A stretch of 64,000 nt of DNA from Actinomycetaceae bacterium MB13-C1-2. GTDB lineage: Bacteria; Actinomycetota; Actinomycetes; Actinomycetales; Actinomycetaceae. Location: NCBI GenBank assembly GCA_035621235.1, contig CP141731.1, positions 372,001 to 436,000 on the forward strand, written 5' to 3'. Every line of letters begins with the position of its first letter. Within the stretch, counting starts at the first letter, position 1. A program made the position numbers and the translations under genes. The notes below the pieces were generated by a model that did no database searches, was not told the DNA's origin, and was given only the letters and a program-made list of their open reading frames with translations. This document shows positions 38,927-48,846 of the stretch, in pieces.

Positions 38927-39084
38927 GGCGTGTTTCCTGAATCTGTGCTCGGGCGAGGATGCCCGAGGAATTCGTGGTTATGGGGCGGAAGAGGAGGCTT
39001 TGCTGGTGGCAAAGCCGACGATAACAACGTAGCAAACGCGGATTTCCCGATCACCACAGCAAGCAGGGATTTAGGAGACGCACC
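38927..39084. mobile_element. IS5-type MITE candidate with terminal inverted repeats and CTAG duplication
   Basis: A 158-bp element is flanked on both sides by CTAG (38923-38926 and 39085-39088), the type of 4-bp target duplicated by IS5-group transposases. The ends are inverted repeats: 17 bases on the left, GGCGTGTTTCCTGAATC, and on the right read inward GGTGCGTCTCCTAAATC (13 of 17 identical). Inside are two short hairpins, CTCGGGC/GCCCGAG (near 38948-38967) and GGCTTTG/CAAAGCC (near 38997-39015). There is no coding capacity. The left CTAG includes the stop of the permease gene; pyrI ends two bases beyond the right CTAG. Confidence 0.65.
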
Positions 39085-39088
39085 CTAG

Positions 39089-39517
39089 CTACAGCGCCTG
39101 CTTTTCGGCCGCTGCCTCACAATAGACGCAACGGTACAGCTCCCGCTCGGGATCAACCAGTTCAAATACCTGATCCACCTCGTCCTCCACCGAGGTGATG
39201 CACCGTGGATTCTTACAGTCCACGATGTTCCACAGTCGCCTCGGTAACTCTAGGTGCTTCTTGGCGACCAGTTCATTGTTTTGAACAATGTTGACCGTGA
39301 TCCGCGGGTCAATGTATCCCAGTGCGTCCAGGTCTACATCCATGTCCTGGTCGATCTTGATGATGTCCTTACGCCCGTGCTTTCGACTGACGACGTTCTG
39401 GATGATCGCAACCGAGCAGTCCAGTTCGTCTAGCTCAAGCAGGCGGTATATCCGCATTGAGTCTCCCGGCTGAATGTGGTCGATGACGATTCCGTTCTCA
39501 ACTCCGTCGATGTTCAT
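39089..39517 (-). CDS. pyrI: Aspartate carbamoyltransferase regulatory chain
   Basis: PyrI binds CTP/ATP and holds the catalytic trimers of ATCase together. The protein is 142 residues. The C-terminal zinc domain has the expected four cysteines in CKNPRC and CVYC. The N-terminal part has the nucleotide-binding fold ([20 protein letters not shown]). It starts with a four-base overlap with the pyrB stop and is the last gene of the pyr operon. The MITE-like element follows directly. Confidence 0.94.
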   Translation of the reverse strand: MNIDGVENGIVIDHIQPGDSMRIYRLLELDELDCSVAIIQNVVSRKHGRKDIIKIDQDMDVDLDALGYIDPRITVNIVQNNELVAKKHLELPRRLWNIVDCKNPRCITSVEDEVDQVFELVDPERELYRCVYCEAAAEKQAL

Positions 39518-40443
39518 TTCGTCGACTCCTTTCCGGCTTCGTCCAGCAGTTTCAGAATCAGCGCCATCCGCACGATCATCCCATTCTTGACCTGGTCAAA
39601 ATAGACCGCTCTCGGGTCGTCATCTACTTTTACCGAGATTTCGTTGACTCTGGGAAGAGGATGGAGAATCTTCATCTCTGCCGCCGCGTACTGCATCTTT
39701 TCCGTATCCAGGATGAATCGGTCTTTCAGTCGCACGTAATCCTCCTCGTTGAAAAACCGCTCCTTTTGCACCCTGGTCATGTAAAGGATGTCTAGGTCCC
39801 CGAGATGAGCCTCCATTTCGTCCGTCTCCAGATACGGAACACCCTCGCGATCAAGCATTTCGCGCAGGTATGAGGGAATGCGCAGTTCTGGGGGCGACAT
39901 GAGTACGAACGAGATTCCCTCGTACTGCAGCATTGCGGTTATCAGTGAATGTACTGTTCGCCCGAACTTGAGATCGCCTGCCATCCCTATCTTTAGGTTG
40001 TCGAGCCGTCCCTTCTCACGGTGAATCGTGAGAAGGTCCGTGAGAGTCTGTGTCGGATGGTTGTGTCCACCATCGCCCGCATTAATCACCGGAACGGTTG
40101 ACCTGCGAGAGGCGAGGAATGGGGCGCCCTCTTTCGGATGCCGCATGGCGATGATGTCGGCGTAGCATGCGACGGTTCGGACCGTATCCGTCACAGACTC
40201 ACCCTTCGCAGCCGAACTGGAGTCGGCACTAGAGAAACCCAAGACGCTACCGCCCAGAGCCTGCATCGCCGCCTCGAAACTGAGCCGGGTACGGGTCGAG
40301 GGCTCAAAGAACAGTGTCGCCAGACGCTTGTGAGCACATCGGTCTTGAAACGCTATCGGGTCAGCAATGATGCGTTCGGCAACACCCAGCAGTTCATCAA
40401 TCTCCTCTTTGGAGAAATCACGGATATCGATTAGGTGGCGCAT
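39514..40443 (-). CDS. pyrB: Aspartate carbamoyltransferase catalytic chain
   Basis: PyrB joins carbamoyl phosphate and aspartate. The protein is 309 residues. The carbamoyl-phosphate motif [12 protein letters not shown], the [13 protein letters not shown] segment (written [10 protein letters not shown]) and the C-terminal [11 protein letters not shown] are intact. The start abuts the stop of pyrE and the end overlaps pyrI. With PyrI it should form the allosteric, E. coli-type enzyme. Confidence 0.97.
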   Translation of the reverse strand: MRHLIDIRDFSKEEIDELLGVAERIIADPIAFQDRCAHKRLATLFFEPSTRTRLSFEAAMQALGGSVLGFSSADSSSAAKGESVTDTVRTVACYADIIAMRHPKEGAPFLASRRSTVPVINAGDGGHNHPTQTLTDLLTIHREKGRLDNLKIGMAGDLKFGRTVHSLITAMLQYEGISFVLMSPPELRIPSYLREMLDREGVPYLETDEMEAHLGDLDILYMTRVQKERFFNEEDYVRLKDRFILDTEKMQYAAAEMKILHPLPRVNEISVKVDDDPRAVYFDQVKNGMIVRMALILKLLDEAGKESTK

Positions 40444-41097
40444 CTATGCGGACTCCTTCCACCAGGCTGATGGGTCGTCTCGGAAGCGGAGGACTTCCGG
40501 GGCTTGTTCGGCAGTCAGGAACCCCCGCTGCTCGGCTACCTGAACCAGAGTGTCGAGGTTAGTAAGCGCGGCGCAGGTTAAGCCCGCGCCCTTGAAGGTT
40601 TCACTCGCCCGACCCATGTTGTAGGTGAATATTGCCAGAACTCCCTGAACGTCAAGGCCAGCATCGAGTAAGACATTCGCGGCTTCTACCGAGGAACCTC
40701 CCGTTGAGATCAGATCCTCGATCACCACTGTCTTCTGACCGGCAGTGTAACCGCCCTCAATCTGGTTGCCGCGTCCGTGTCCCTTGGCGCCGCCGCGAAC
40801 ATATCCCATCGGTAAGCCCAACAGTTCCGCACTGAGCGCCGCGTGGGCAATTCCGGCGGTTGCGGTTCCCATGAGGACTTCCGTTCCTGGAAAGGCTTCG
40901 AGAACAACGTCTGCCATTGCACGCTCGACCCGCTTTCGGACCCCCGGCCTTGAGAGGATAAGCCGGTTGTCGCAGTAGATCGGGCTCTTGATTCCACTGA
41001 CCCACGTGAAAGGTTCCTCGGGACGCAAAAAAACCGCTTTGATTTCGAGGAGATCACTAGCAACCTGCTTAGCGATTTCCCTCCTGGAACTACTCAT
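40444..41097 (-). CDS. pyrE: Orotate phosphoribosyltransferase
   Basis: PyrE converts orotate and PRPP to OMP. The protein is 217 residues. The PRPP motif appears as VVIEDLISTGGSS, and the N-terminal substrate region as TWVSGIKSPIYCDNRLI. The gene overlaps the end of pyrF by eight bases and is followed immediately by pyrB. Confidence 0.96.
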   Translation of the reverse strand: MSSSRREIAKQVASDLLEIKAVFLRPEEPFTWVSGIKSPIYCDNRLILSRPGVRKRVERAMADVVLEAFPGTEVLMGTATAGIAHAALSAELLGLPMGYVRGGAKGHGRGNQIEGGYTAGQKTVVIEDLISTGGSSVEAANVLLDAGLDVQGVLAIFTYNMGRASETFKGAGLTCAALTNLDTLVQVAEQRGFLTAEQAPEVLRFRDDPSAWWKESA

Positions 41098-41830
41098 TTG
41101 CTCCTCCTACGAAGTCATGGACACATCGCTGGTATGCCGCGAGCGGATCAGGCGCCGCCGTGATTGGGCGACCCACCACGATAAAGTCCGATCCGGCAAC
41201 CCGCGCGTCTGCAGGGGTCATCACCCGCACCTGGTCATCAGCAGCCGCATCAGCGAATCGAATCCCCGGGGTCACCGTCAGGAACCCCGGGCCGCACTCC
41301 TCTTTCACCAACGCTGTTTCGCGAGGTGAGCAAACCACGCCGTCCAGTCCAACATTCTTAGCGAGGGACGCGTACCCAACGACCGAGTCTTCGACTGCGC
41401 CGGGGATTCCAAGTTCCTCATTCATCATCCGCGCACTGGTTGAGGTCAGTTGTGTGACAGCGATCAAGAGCGGTCGGGTTCCATCGGAACGTGTCAGCCC
41501 TTCGCGGGCAGCCTCCATCATCACTGCGCCGCCACTAGCGTGCAGATTGACCATGTCAGCGCCCAGGTCACGCAGAACCCGCATCGTGCTACCGACCGTG
41601 TTCGGAATATCGTGCAGCTTGAGGTCGAGGAACACCGAATATCCCCGGTCCTTCAGCCCACGAACCAAGTCCGGACCAGCCCCATAGAACAGTTCCATGC
41701 CGACTTTAAGGTAGGGGCGCTCGCCCTCCAGCTTCCCAAGGAACGTATCCAGAGCACGCACACTTGGAAAGTCAGCGGCGACAATCACGTCACTCTGCCT
41801 ACTTCCGACACTCAGGTTATTGCTACTCAC
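41090..41830 (-). CDS. pyrF: Orotidine 5'-phosphate decarboxylase
   Basis: PyrF decarboxylates OMP to UMP. The protein is 246 residues. The start of the barrel is VIVAADF, the catalytic region is VFLDLKLHDIPNTV (D-x-K-x-x-D), and the phosphate loop is VVGRPIT near the C-terminus. It overlaps pyrD by four bases and pyrE by eight. Confidence 0.96.
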   Translation of the reverse strand: MSSNNLSVGSRQSDVIVAADFPSVRALDTFLGKLEGERPYLKVGMELFYGAGPDLVRGLKDRGYSVFLDLKLHDIPNTVGSTMRVLRDLGADMVNLHASGGAVMMEAAREGLTRSDGTRPLLIAVTQLTSTSARMMNEELGIPGAVEDSVVGYASLAKNVGLDGVVCSPRETALVKEECGPGFLTVTPGIRFADAAADDQVRVMTPADARVAGSDFIVVGRPITAAPDPLAAYQRCVHDFVGGANE

Positions 41831-42924
41831 TGTTTTGCGACTCCAATGATCTCTTGAAGGTTAGTAATGCCCAGTTCGGCCATTACCTCGGGAAGTTGCT
41901 CAAGAATCTGTGGAATTACCAGCGGGTTCCGCAGGCTCTCTGCCCCGATCTGGACTGCGCTGGCGCCGGCCATCATCATCTCTACTACGTCGTGGGCCGT
42001 GGCAATCCCGCCACTCCCCATGATCGGGACGGCCAGGGTTTGCGCCACCTGGTAGACCATACGTAACGCAACCGGGAGGATTGCCGGACCCGAAAAGCCT
42101 CCGATGGACTGCGCGATCACTGGGCAACGTCGTTTCACGTCTATTCGCATTCCCAGCAGAGTATTGATGAGAGTGAGGCCGTCCGCACCCGCATCAACAC
42201 ACCCCTGAGCGATCTCGACGACATCGGTGACGTTGGGACTGAGCTTGACGAAGAGCTTTGACTCTTTTACAACCTGTCGAACTTCTCTAGTGACCTCCGA
42301 CGCCGCGGCGCACGAGGCACCAAAACTCATTCCTCCCCCATGCACGTTCGGGCATGAGATATTCAGTTCAATGAACTCGCTGAGCCCGTCTGCTTTTTCG
42401 CAGCACTCAACGTATTCGTCGATTGAGAAGCCAGAGACGTTCATGATTACAGGCTGGTGGTAAAACTTCGCAAGTGCCGGGAGCCGTTCAGCCACGACAA
42501 CGTCGATGCCCGGGTTTTGCAGTCCAATCGAGTTGATCATTCCTGAAGGAGTCTCGGCGATACGAGGAGTTGGGTTGCCTTCCCTGGGTTCACGCGTCGT
42601 CCCCTTGAGTGCCGCGGCACCCAGGATGTTGGGGTCAAAGAAGTCAAGAAATTCCTCGCCAAAACCAAAGCACCCGGAGGCCGGAATTAGTGGGTTTTGA
42701 AGCCGCACGCCCGCAAGATCGACCGAGAGCTCGGGGACGGGGTCCTGCTTCCCACAACCCGAGCGGGTCGAGTCTGATTCGGAACCCTGACCCGCAAAGA
42801 GTTTCGTATCACTCATCAACGCTCGATCCGCTCGCAGGTTCGCAGCAATCGCGGCTCCGAGAGCGACCGACGGGCCGACACCGAACTCAGAGCTTTGGTT
42901 ACCTGAACTCGCTGAGTTCACCAC
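41827..42924 (-). CDS. pyrD: Dihydroorotate dehydrogenase, type 1B catalytic subunit
   Basis: The protein is 365 residues with a GTG start. The core begins at about residue 67 (LSVDLAGVRLQNPLIPASG). The catalytic Cys lies in ELNISCPNVHGGG, as in class 1 enzymes, and FMN-binding segments IMGSGGI and GASAVQIG are present. With pyrK it forms the NAD-linked 1B heterotetramer. The ~65 N-terminal residues are Ser/Gly/Ala-rich and not family-like; an internal ATG at 42816 would remove about half. It overlaps pyrK by seven bases. Confidence 0.93.
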   Translation of the reverse strand: MVNSASSGNQSSEFGVGPSVALGAAIAANLRADRALMSDTKLFAGQGSESDSTRSGCGKQDPVPELSVDLAGVRLQNPLIPASGCFGFGEEFLDFFDPNILGAAALKGTTREPREGNPTPRIAETPSGMINSIGLQNPGIDVVVAERLPALAKFYHQPVIMNVSGFSIDEYVECCEKADGLSEFIELNISCPNVHGGGMSFGASCAAASEVTREVRQVVKESKLFVKLSPNVTDVVEIAQGCVDAGADGLTLINTLLGMRIDVKRRCPVIAQSIGGFSGPAILPVALRMVYQVAQTLAVPIMGSGGIATAHDVVEMMMAGASAVQIGAESLRNPLVIPQILEQLPEVMAELGITNLQEIIGVAKQ

Positions 42925-43802
42925 ACCAGCACCTCGCTTCCGAAGACCGGCCCCTCTTTACAGATGCGTTTGAGGCCCCCGGCCGTCGGCAGTGTGCAAC
43001 CCATGCAGGCACCGAAACCACACCCCATGCGCTCTTCCATTGAGTACTGACCCGGGACCTGCGCACAAGCAAACACCGCTCGGAGCATCGGAGTTGGACC
43101 ACAGGCATAGACGAAGTCCCACGGGGTTGAGTTGTCTTGACTGGCAGAATCAGTCGAAGCCTCGCCGTCATAGCCGCCCAATGACAGTTCGCCCGAAAAA
43201 TCCTGCTGGTCGGTAATGAGTTCGTGAGTTACGGCCTCCTCAGGATCACTGAGCGACGACGCCAAATCACCGCGCAACTGCGCCATAGCGTCGGTAACGA
43301 GGCCCTGAACTCCCTTGCTTCCATCTACGGTGGCAACTGTGACGGAAATGCCGAGTGCTTCTATCTCTTCGACGAGAGCAACCTCGTTAGCTGATCCAAA
43401 CCCGAGAATTACCCTGGGAGCGGTCCCCTCCTCGATCAAGAACTCGGATAGAGCGAGCATTGGAGCTACCCCGATTCCCCCTCCAACGATCAGCGGGCGC
43501 CGAACTCCTGAGGGAAGCGAGAACCCGTTCCCAAGCCCCGAGAGGACACTAAGTTCAGTTCCAATCGATATCCGAGTCAGAGCGTCAGTGCCCCCACCCA
43601 AGACTTTGTACATGAGGGTCAACTGCCCCGGCTTCCAACTGCAAACTGACAGCGGCCTACGCAGGTAGAACCCTGGAACCGCAACATTCACGAACTGCCC
43701 CGGTCTGCGTAAATCTGACGTATCGCCGGCCAACTCCAAGAAATAGGTATCTCTGGCAATCTGCCGATTCTCTGATACCCGAAGGAGTTGCACGGAGCTC
43801 AT
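42918..43802 (-). CDS. pyrK: Dihydroorotate dehydrogenase electron transfer subunit
   Basis: PyrK passes electrons from PyrD to NAD+ through FAD and an Fe-S cluster. The protein is 294 residues. FAD binding is indicated by FYLRRPLSVCSW, NAD binding by VGGGIGVAPMLALSEF, and the [2Fe-2S] site by CGFGACMGC with a later Cys in RICKEG. An acidic/serine-rich insert of ~40 residues separates the NAD domain from the cluster. It starts one base after pyrC. Confidence 0.93.
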   Translation of the reverse strand: MSSVQLLRVSENRQIARDTYFLELAGDTSDLRRPGQFVNVAVPGFYLRRPLSVCSWKPGQLTLMYKVLGGGTDALTRISIGTELSVLSGLGNGFSLPSGVRRPLIVGGGIGVAPMLALSEFLIEEGTAPRVILGFGSANEVALVEEIEALGISVTVATVDGSKGVQGLVTDAMAQLRGDLASSLSDPEEAVTHELITDQQDFSGELSLGGYDGEASTDSASQDNSTPWDFVYACGPTPMLRAVFACAQVPGQYSMEERMGCGFGACMGCTLPTAGGLKRICKEGPVFGSEVLVW

Positions 43803-43803
43803 G

Positions 43804-45144
43804 TCAGCGAGTCACTTCCTCTGCTTCGGAGCCGGGTAAGGGAATAAGTGTCCCTGGGTCCCAGACCGGGACCCCCTGGCAAATCGTGAGGTCAACACGA
43901 CCGTAGAGCTCATTGCCCTGGAATGGGGTGGCGTGTCCTTTTGAGAGGAACTGGGCTGGATCGACCGGACCCACGGCTTCAGGATCGAAGATGATCAGAT
44001 CGGCGGCGATGCCTTCCTTGATTGTTCCTCCGCCGAGTCTGAAACGCTCACGCCCAGCCGTGCTCATAACGCGAACGAAATCGGCAATGGTCATCCGCCC
44101 ATTTCGAACGAAGTGGGTGTAGATGACTGGAACGGACACTTCAAGTCCAACGACTCCGTTGGCTGCATCCTTGAGAGGGACATCTTTTTCGTCAGCAGAA
44201 TGAGGCGCATGATCCGTCGCAACCAAATCAATCGTGCCGTCAACCAACGCGCCCGCGACGGCTTCCATGTCGGCTCGCGAACGAATCGGGGGGTTCATTC
44301 GGAATCGTCCGTTGTCCTGAAGCATGTCATCAGATAGGACCAGGTAGTGGGGTGCGGCCTCCGCTGTGATCGGAAGGCCCTTTGCTTTTGCCTCACGGAT
44401 TAGCTCCACACTCCTTGTCGTGGAGACGTGGCAGGCGTGGTAGTTACACCCGGTCTCCTGTGACAAGCGCAGGTCCCGTTCAAGCTGAGTCCACTCGGAA
44501 GCTCCGGGCTTACCGATGTGACCGTGACGGCGAGCGTACTCACCATCATTAATGTAGCCGTCACCGGAAAGCTCAAGGTCTTCACAGTGCTGAGCGACGA
44601 TACCTCCGGCGGCAGCAACCCGGGTCATGACCTCCCGCATTAGGTCTTCGGATTGAACCCCGAAACCATCGTCAGAGAACCCAACCGCCTCGGCCGCCAG
44701 AGCCTCGTAGTCCAAAAGCTCTCCTCGTCCATTTCCACCCTCGGTTAGACAGGCGTATGGGAAAACCTCGACCAGGGCTCTCGTGGCATAATCCTCCTGC
44801 TGCCGTCGAAGCTCGTTCAAGTTGTCCGGGGCGGGATCCAGATTTGGCATAGCGCACACGGTGGTAAACCCACCTCGGGCAGCCGCCGCAGTTCCGGTTG
44901 GAATGGTCTCCTTGTATGAAAAACCCGGCTCGCGCAGATGCACGTGGACATCTGCAAGGCCGGGAAGAACAAGCTTTCCACTAAGGCTTAGAATCCGATA
45001 ACCAGAAGGATTGATTTGCCCGGGTTCGGTGATCCTGTCAATAACCAGCGGAAGGTCATTGCCTTCCGACACGAGGGAAAGGTCCACCCTACGCAGTTGC
45101 TCATCCAGGAAAACCTGGCCGCCGCGTAGCAGTACTTTCATCAT
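43804..45144 (-). CDS. pyrC: Dihydroorotase
   Basis: PyrC cyclises carbamoyl aspartate. The protein is 446 residues of the PyrC type I (amidohydrolase) group. The metal motif DVHVHLREPG, the catalytic-loop histidines (AQHCEDLELSG) and DLVATDHAPHS are visible. It is the first gene of the pyrCKDFEBI operon. A leader of ~90 bases upstream contains a palindrome repeat (45233-45293) but no PyrR-type attenuator that I can recognise. Confidence 0.96.
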   Translation of the reverse strand: MMKVLLRGGQVFLDEQLRRVDLSLVSEGNDLPLVIDRITEPGQINPSGYRILSLSGKLVLPGLADVHVHLREPGFSYKETIPTGTAAAARGGFTTVCAMPNLDPAPDNLNELRRQQEDYATRALVEVFPYACLTEGGNGRGELLDYEALAAEAVGFSDDGFGVQSEDLMREVMTRVAAAGGIVAQHCEDLELSGDGYINDGEYARRHGHIGKPGASEWTQLERDLRLSQETGCNYHACHVSTTRSVELIREAKAKGLPITAEAAPHYLVLSDDMLQDNGRFRMNPPIRSRADMEAVAGALVDGTIDLVATDHAPHSADEKDVPLKDAANGVVGLEVSVPVIYTHFVRNGRMTIADFVRVMSTAGRERFRLGGGTIKEGIAADLIIFDPEAVGPVDPAQFLSKGHATPFQGNELYGRVDLTICQGVPVWDPGTLIPLPGSEAEEVTR

Positions 45145-45232
45145 TACCCCCGGGGTGGCTGAGGACAGGTTACATCATTAGACGAGGGCGAATGGCCCGC
45201 GTCCCCGTCGGCGGACCACCGTGCGGGAATCT

Positions 45233-45293
45233 CCAATCAGATAGGGGCCGTTTCACGCCGTCTCTCCGGCGTGTCGGCTCCCTATCTGATTGG
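45233..45293. repeat. Bipartite palindrome repeat, copy 2 (AATCAGATAGGGG type)
   Basis: CCAATCAGATAGGGGCCG (45233-45250) is the inverse of 45275-45293 except for one inserted base. Inside is a separate seven-pair hairpin, CACGCCG (45254-45260) / CGGCGTG (45267-45273). It lies between purA and pyrC, both on the minus strand. It could act as the purA terminator, but its arm sequence belongs to the same family as the copies at 19111 and 57507. Confidence 0.9.
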
Positions 45294-45322
45294 CAAACCA
45301 AAAAAGGGAGGAGGGAGCGGCG

Positions 45323-46606
45323 CTAGATGAGGGGATGCCTCACTATTGTCGCCTCCCGGTCCTGACCGACCCCGATCGCCGAGATTCGGCAATCGGCCTG
45401 CTCCTCAAGGAACTCGATGTAGTTCCGGGCCGCTTCGGGCAGATCCTCGTACTCCCGAATCCCCGTGATGTCTTCCTGCCAGCCCGGCAGATCCTCGTAC
45501 ACAGGCTTCGCAGCAGCAAACTCACTCTGAAGAACCGGCATCTCCCGCGTGACCTGACCATTTACCTCGTACCCCACGGCAACCGGAAGCGTTTCGTAGC
45601 TGTCGAGGACATCCAACTTGGTCAGCACAATGTCCGTCAGACCGTTGATCCGTGTGGCGTAACGCAACACAACCGCATCGGCCCAGCCAACTCGCCTGGG
45701 TCGTCCTGTAGTCACACCGTACTCCCCGCCAAGGTCACGCAAATGGTTGCCCGCTTCCCCGAACAACTCAGTCGGGTACGGACCTTCACCGACACGAGTG
45801 GTGTAAGCCTTAGCGACCCCGATCACACGGTCGATCTTGGTCGGACCCACGCCAACACCCGTCAGCGCACCGCCCGCGGTGGTGCTGGACGAGGTGACGT
45901 ACGGATATGTCCCGTGGTCAAGGTCCAGCATTACCGCTTGTCCCGCCTCGAATAGGACCTTCTTGTTCGCATCCAACGCCTCGTTGACCAGTAGCGAGGC
46001 ATCCACGATCATTGGTTCAATCCGCTTGCCGAACTCCAGCAGTTGCTGGGTGATCTGCTCAGCGTCAATCTCTTCTTCAAGCCCATAGGCACCGAGGGTT
46101 TCCTGCTTCTCGCGCACCGCACGGGTTACGCGGGCGCGCAGAATCTCCTCATCCAATAGATCCTGGATGCGAATGCCGATCCGGGAGGCCTTGTCGGCGT
46201 AAGTCGGGCCAATCCCTCGTCCGGTCGTCCCAATCTGACCCGCTCCGAGCGCCTTCTCAACCGCGCGGTCTACTAGGCGGTTGTAAGGCGGGATCACGTG
46301 AGCGTTTGCCGAGATCACTAGCCTTGAGCAGTCGATTCCACGACTCTCCATCGCATCAATTTCGTCAAATAACGCCTCGGGGTCAACAACAACCCCACTG
46401 CCGAGAACCGGGGTCGCAGTCGGTGAGAGTATTCCCGCCGGAAGTAGGTGCAACGCGTATTTCTCGTCGCCGATAACAACCGTGTGACCGGCGTTGTTAC
46501 CTCCGTTAAACTTCACCACCACATCGACGTCTGTCCCTAGTTGATCTGTGGCTTTGCCTTTGCCTTCGTCGCCCCACTGGGCTCCAACGACGATAATCCC
46601 TGGCAT
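45323..46606 (-). CDS. purA: Adenylosuccinate synthetase
   Basis: PurA makes adenylosuccinate from IMP, aspartate and GTP. The protein is 427 residues, a typical length. The P-loop is [12 protein letters not shown] at about residues 12-23. The IMP site is [10 protein letters not shown], and the [16 protein letters not shown] motif is intact. It is divergent from moxR and its 3' end faces pyrC across a repeat. Confidence 0.97.
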   Translation of the reverse strand: MPGIIVVGAQWGDEGKGKATDQLGTDVDVVVKFNGGNNAGHTVVIGDEKYALHLLPAGILSPTATPVLGSGVVVDPEALFDEIDAMESRGIDCSRLVISANAHVIPPYNRLVDRAVEKALGAGQIGTTGRGIGPTYADKASRIGIRIQDLLDEEILRARVTRAVREKQETLGAYGLEEEIDAEQITQQLLEFGKRIEPMIVDASLLVNEALDANKKVLFEAGQAVMLDLDHGTYPYVTSSSTTAGGALTGVGVGPTKIDRVIGVAKAYTTRVGEGPYPTELFGEAGNHLRDLGGEYGVTTGRPRRVGWADAVVLRYATRINGLTDIVLTKLDVLDSYETLPVAVGYEVNGQVTREMPVLQSEFAAAKPVYEDLPGWQEDITGIREYEDLPEAARNYIEFLEEQADCRISAIGVGQDREATIVRHPLI

Positions 46607-46765
46607 GATCCCTGGTCCTTTGTGAAGGGGACTAGTTACTAATCGAGTCTAGTGGGCTAGCAATCCGCGCTCCGCTAGTGTCCACGTCCGCTCACGAACA
46701 TGGACCGTTATGTTCTACCGATACCCGACCTTGACCCCTAAAGTTGAGGGGGCGAAGGGAATTCG

Positions 46766-47737
46766 ATGGTGACCAAGCAGCACACGACCCAAGAACTGGC
46801 TGACGTAAATGGGCTGGCGCGCCGTATCGCGACCTCCCTTAGTCAGGTACTCAACGGGAAGCCCGCCGCTGTCGAGTCTGCGATTCTTACCCTTCTTGCA
46901 GGCGGCCATCTGCTTCTTGAAGATGTACCTGGAACCGGGAAAACGACACTAGCTTCGGCCCTCGCCGGGTCGATCCAAGCAGATGTCCGACGCATTCAGT
47001 TCACAGCGGACATGCTCCCCACAGACATTACCGGCCTTTCGGTTTATGACCAGGACAGTCGTGAGTTCCGTTTTCACCCAGGACCGATCTTCACGAACAT
47101 CGCGATTGCGGACGAGGTAAATCGAGCTACCCCCCGGGCGCAGTCCGCTTTACTTGAAGCAATGGCCGAGCGGGCGGTTACCCTCGACGGTAAAACACGT
47201 CCGCTACCGCGTCTTTTCGCTGTTGTGGCAACCCAGAATCCCCAGGATATGGAGGGCACGTTCCCTCTTCCAGAGGCCCAACGCGATCGGTTCATGACCC
47301 GTATTGCCCTGGGATACCCGAGCAATACCGCCGAAGTAGCAATGCTTACGGCGCGAGGCCCGGGCGATCCCTTGGACGAGGTGACGCCCGTAGCCTCTAT
47401 TGGCCAGATCCTTGCCGCCCAACAGGTCATAGCAAACATCCATATCAGCCAGGAAGTTTCCAAGTACCTAGTCTCTATTGTCTCTGCGACGCGCACACAT
47501 CCGGAGCTTTCGCTCGGTGCCAGCCCTCGTGCGACCCTGCACCTGGCGCGGATGGCACAGTCTCGCGCCGCGACCCGTGGACGTGACTTCGTCTCTCCCG
47601 ATGACATTGCCTCTCTAGCGGAGATTGTCCTCCCCCACCGTCTCTCGCTTTCTGGCAGGTTTGCGAGCGTAACCGAAGCACACCAGGCCGCTACAGTCGT
47701 GGTTGCCGAGATAGTATCCCGCACTCCGGTTAGATGA
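46766..47737 (+). CDS. MoxR family AAA+ ATPase
   Basis: The protein is 323 residues with AAGGG upstream of ATG 46766. Walker A is EDVPGTGKTTLA, Walker B lies in IAIADEVNRATPR, and sensor 1 is in VVATQNPQDMEGTFPLPEAQ. MoxR ATPases act as chaperones, usually with neighbouring DUF58/VWA proteins. It overlaps the DUF58 gene by four bases, so they form one operon with the transglutaminase gene. Confidence 0.95.
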   Translation: MVTKQHTTQELADVNGLARRIATSLSQVLNGKPAAVESAILTLLAGGHLLLEDVPGTGKTTLASALAGSIQADVRRIQFTADMLPTDITGLSVYDQDSREFRFHPGPIFTNIAIADEVNRATPRAQSALLEAMAERAVTLDGKTRPLPRLFAVVATQNPQDMEGTFPLPEAQRDRFMTRIALGYPSNTAEVAMLTARGPGDPLDEVTPVASIGQILAAQQVIANIHISQEVSKYLVSIVSATRTHPELSLGASPRATLHLARMAQSRAATRGRDFVSPDDIASLAEIVLPHRLSLSGRFASVTEAHQAATVVVAEIVSRTPVR

Positions 47738-48846
47738 GAGTTCCGGTCAGGCTAACTCGAAGAGGCTGGGGGTTTCTCGCCGCGGCCGTGGGTTTCTGGC
47801 TGCTGTGGATAGTTCTTCAGTTACGGGACATCTGGTATTTGGTCGCGTTCTTTGGGTCTTCGCTGGCTCTGGCACTGTTTTGGGGCCTAACGATTCCACT
47901 GTTCGCCCATATCCGGGTGAGGCTCGATGCTCTGGCCCACGATCCGTCGGTCGGAGACGAGGTGGCGTTTGTTGGGACCATCAGCCACTCCCTAGAGCGC
48001 GTGCTCCCGATGGAACTCATTTGGGATGTTGGTGGAGAACCGTACGTTTCCGCGCTCAGCGCGCCAGGACATCACGCCATCACTTCCACGGCATCCGTCC
48101 GCCTCGGCAGACGAGGACCGTTCAAAGCAACCATCGCTGGTATCAACATTCCGGATCCTCTCGGTCTTACAGTGCGAACGGTGAGAATCGGGGTAACGCG
48201 AGAGATTTTGGTTCTTCCCGTTCCACTTGAATCGGTGCCCGGGACGAGCCATCGAAGAAATGACCGCGGACTGCGGGGCAGCGCTTCGCACGGGGCGCTG
48301 ACCGACAGCCCCGGAACTCCAGCAGGATCGGTCCGCGACTATCGAAGCGGGGACGCCCCCAGACAGATTCACTGGAAGCAGAGCGCCAGGCAAGGGCAAT
48401 TGCTAGTCAATCTTTTTGAGCCCGAACATCAGGAGGATCGCACACTTCTGCTTGTCGCCGATAGAGCCTGCTACGCCAGTACAGACGAGTTCGAGGTCGC
48501 CGTCTCGGCCACCGCCACAGTCGCACTGGACTGGATCGGCTCGGGCCGCCCTCTCAACCTTCAGGTAGGAGAGCTCTGGGTCCCCGGGTGCCGCACAAGA
48601 CTTGAAGTGCTGCGGTCTCTAGCGTATGCACAGATGATCCGCCCCTCGGACGCAGACGAGTCTGGATCGCGCTCCGAACCGGATGGAGTAGTGAGCGGTT
48701 GCCTTACCTCTCAGCTCGATATTCGGTTGAGATCGGTTCGCTTTAGGGGAATCCTCTGGGTCATCCGCGACGAACAGTTCCTCCGTAAACAAACGCCCTG
48801 GCATCAGTACCAGGTTCCCCTAACGCGGAGGGGTTCTGGTGGCTAG
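47734..48846 (+). CDS. DUF58 domain membrane protein
   Basis: The protein is 370 residues with two N-terminal hydrophobic segments (about residues 8-28 and 33-52). The DUF58 signature appears as RDYRSGDAPRQIHWKQSARQ near residue 205. DUF58 proteins pair with MoxR ATPases. It overlaps moxR by four bases and the transglutaminase-like gene by eight. Confidence 0.94.
   Translation: MRVPVRLTRRGWGFLAAAVGFWLLWIVLQLRDIWYLVAFFGSSLALALFWGLTIPLFAHIRVRLDALAHDPSVGDEVAFVGTISHSLERVLPMELIWDVGGEPYVSALSAPGHHAITSTASVRLGRRGPFKATIAGINIPDPLGLTVRTVRIGVTREILVLPVPLESVPGTSHRRNDRGLRGSASHGALTDSPGTPAGSVRDYRSGDAPRQIHWKQSARQGQLLVNLFEPEHQEDRTLLLVADRACYASTDEFEVAVSATATVALDWIGSGRPLNLQVGELWVPGCRTRLEVLRSLAYAQMIRPSDADESGSRSEPDGVVSGCLTSQLDIRLRSVRFRGILWVIRDEQFLRKQTPWHQYQVPLTRRGSGG

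Noticed and set aside
45290-45955. 221-codon plus-strand open frame over purA
   Set aside because: It is antisense to a well-matched purA and has no family resemblance or ribosome site; GC-rich codon use makes such frames common.
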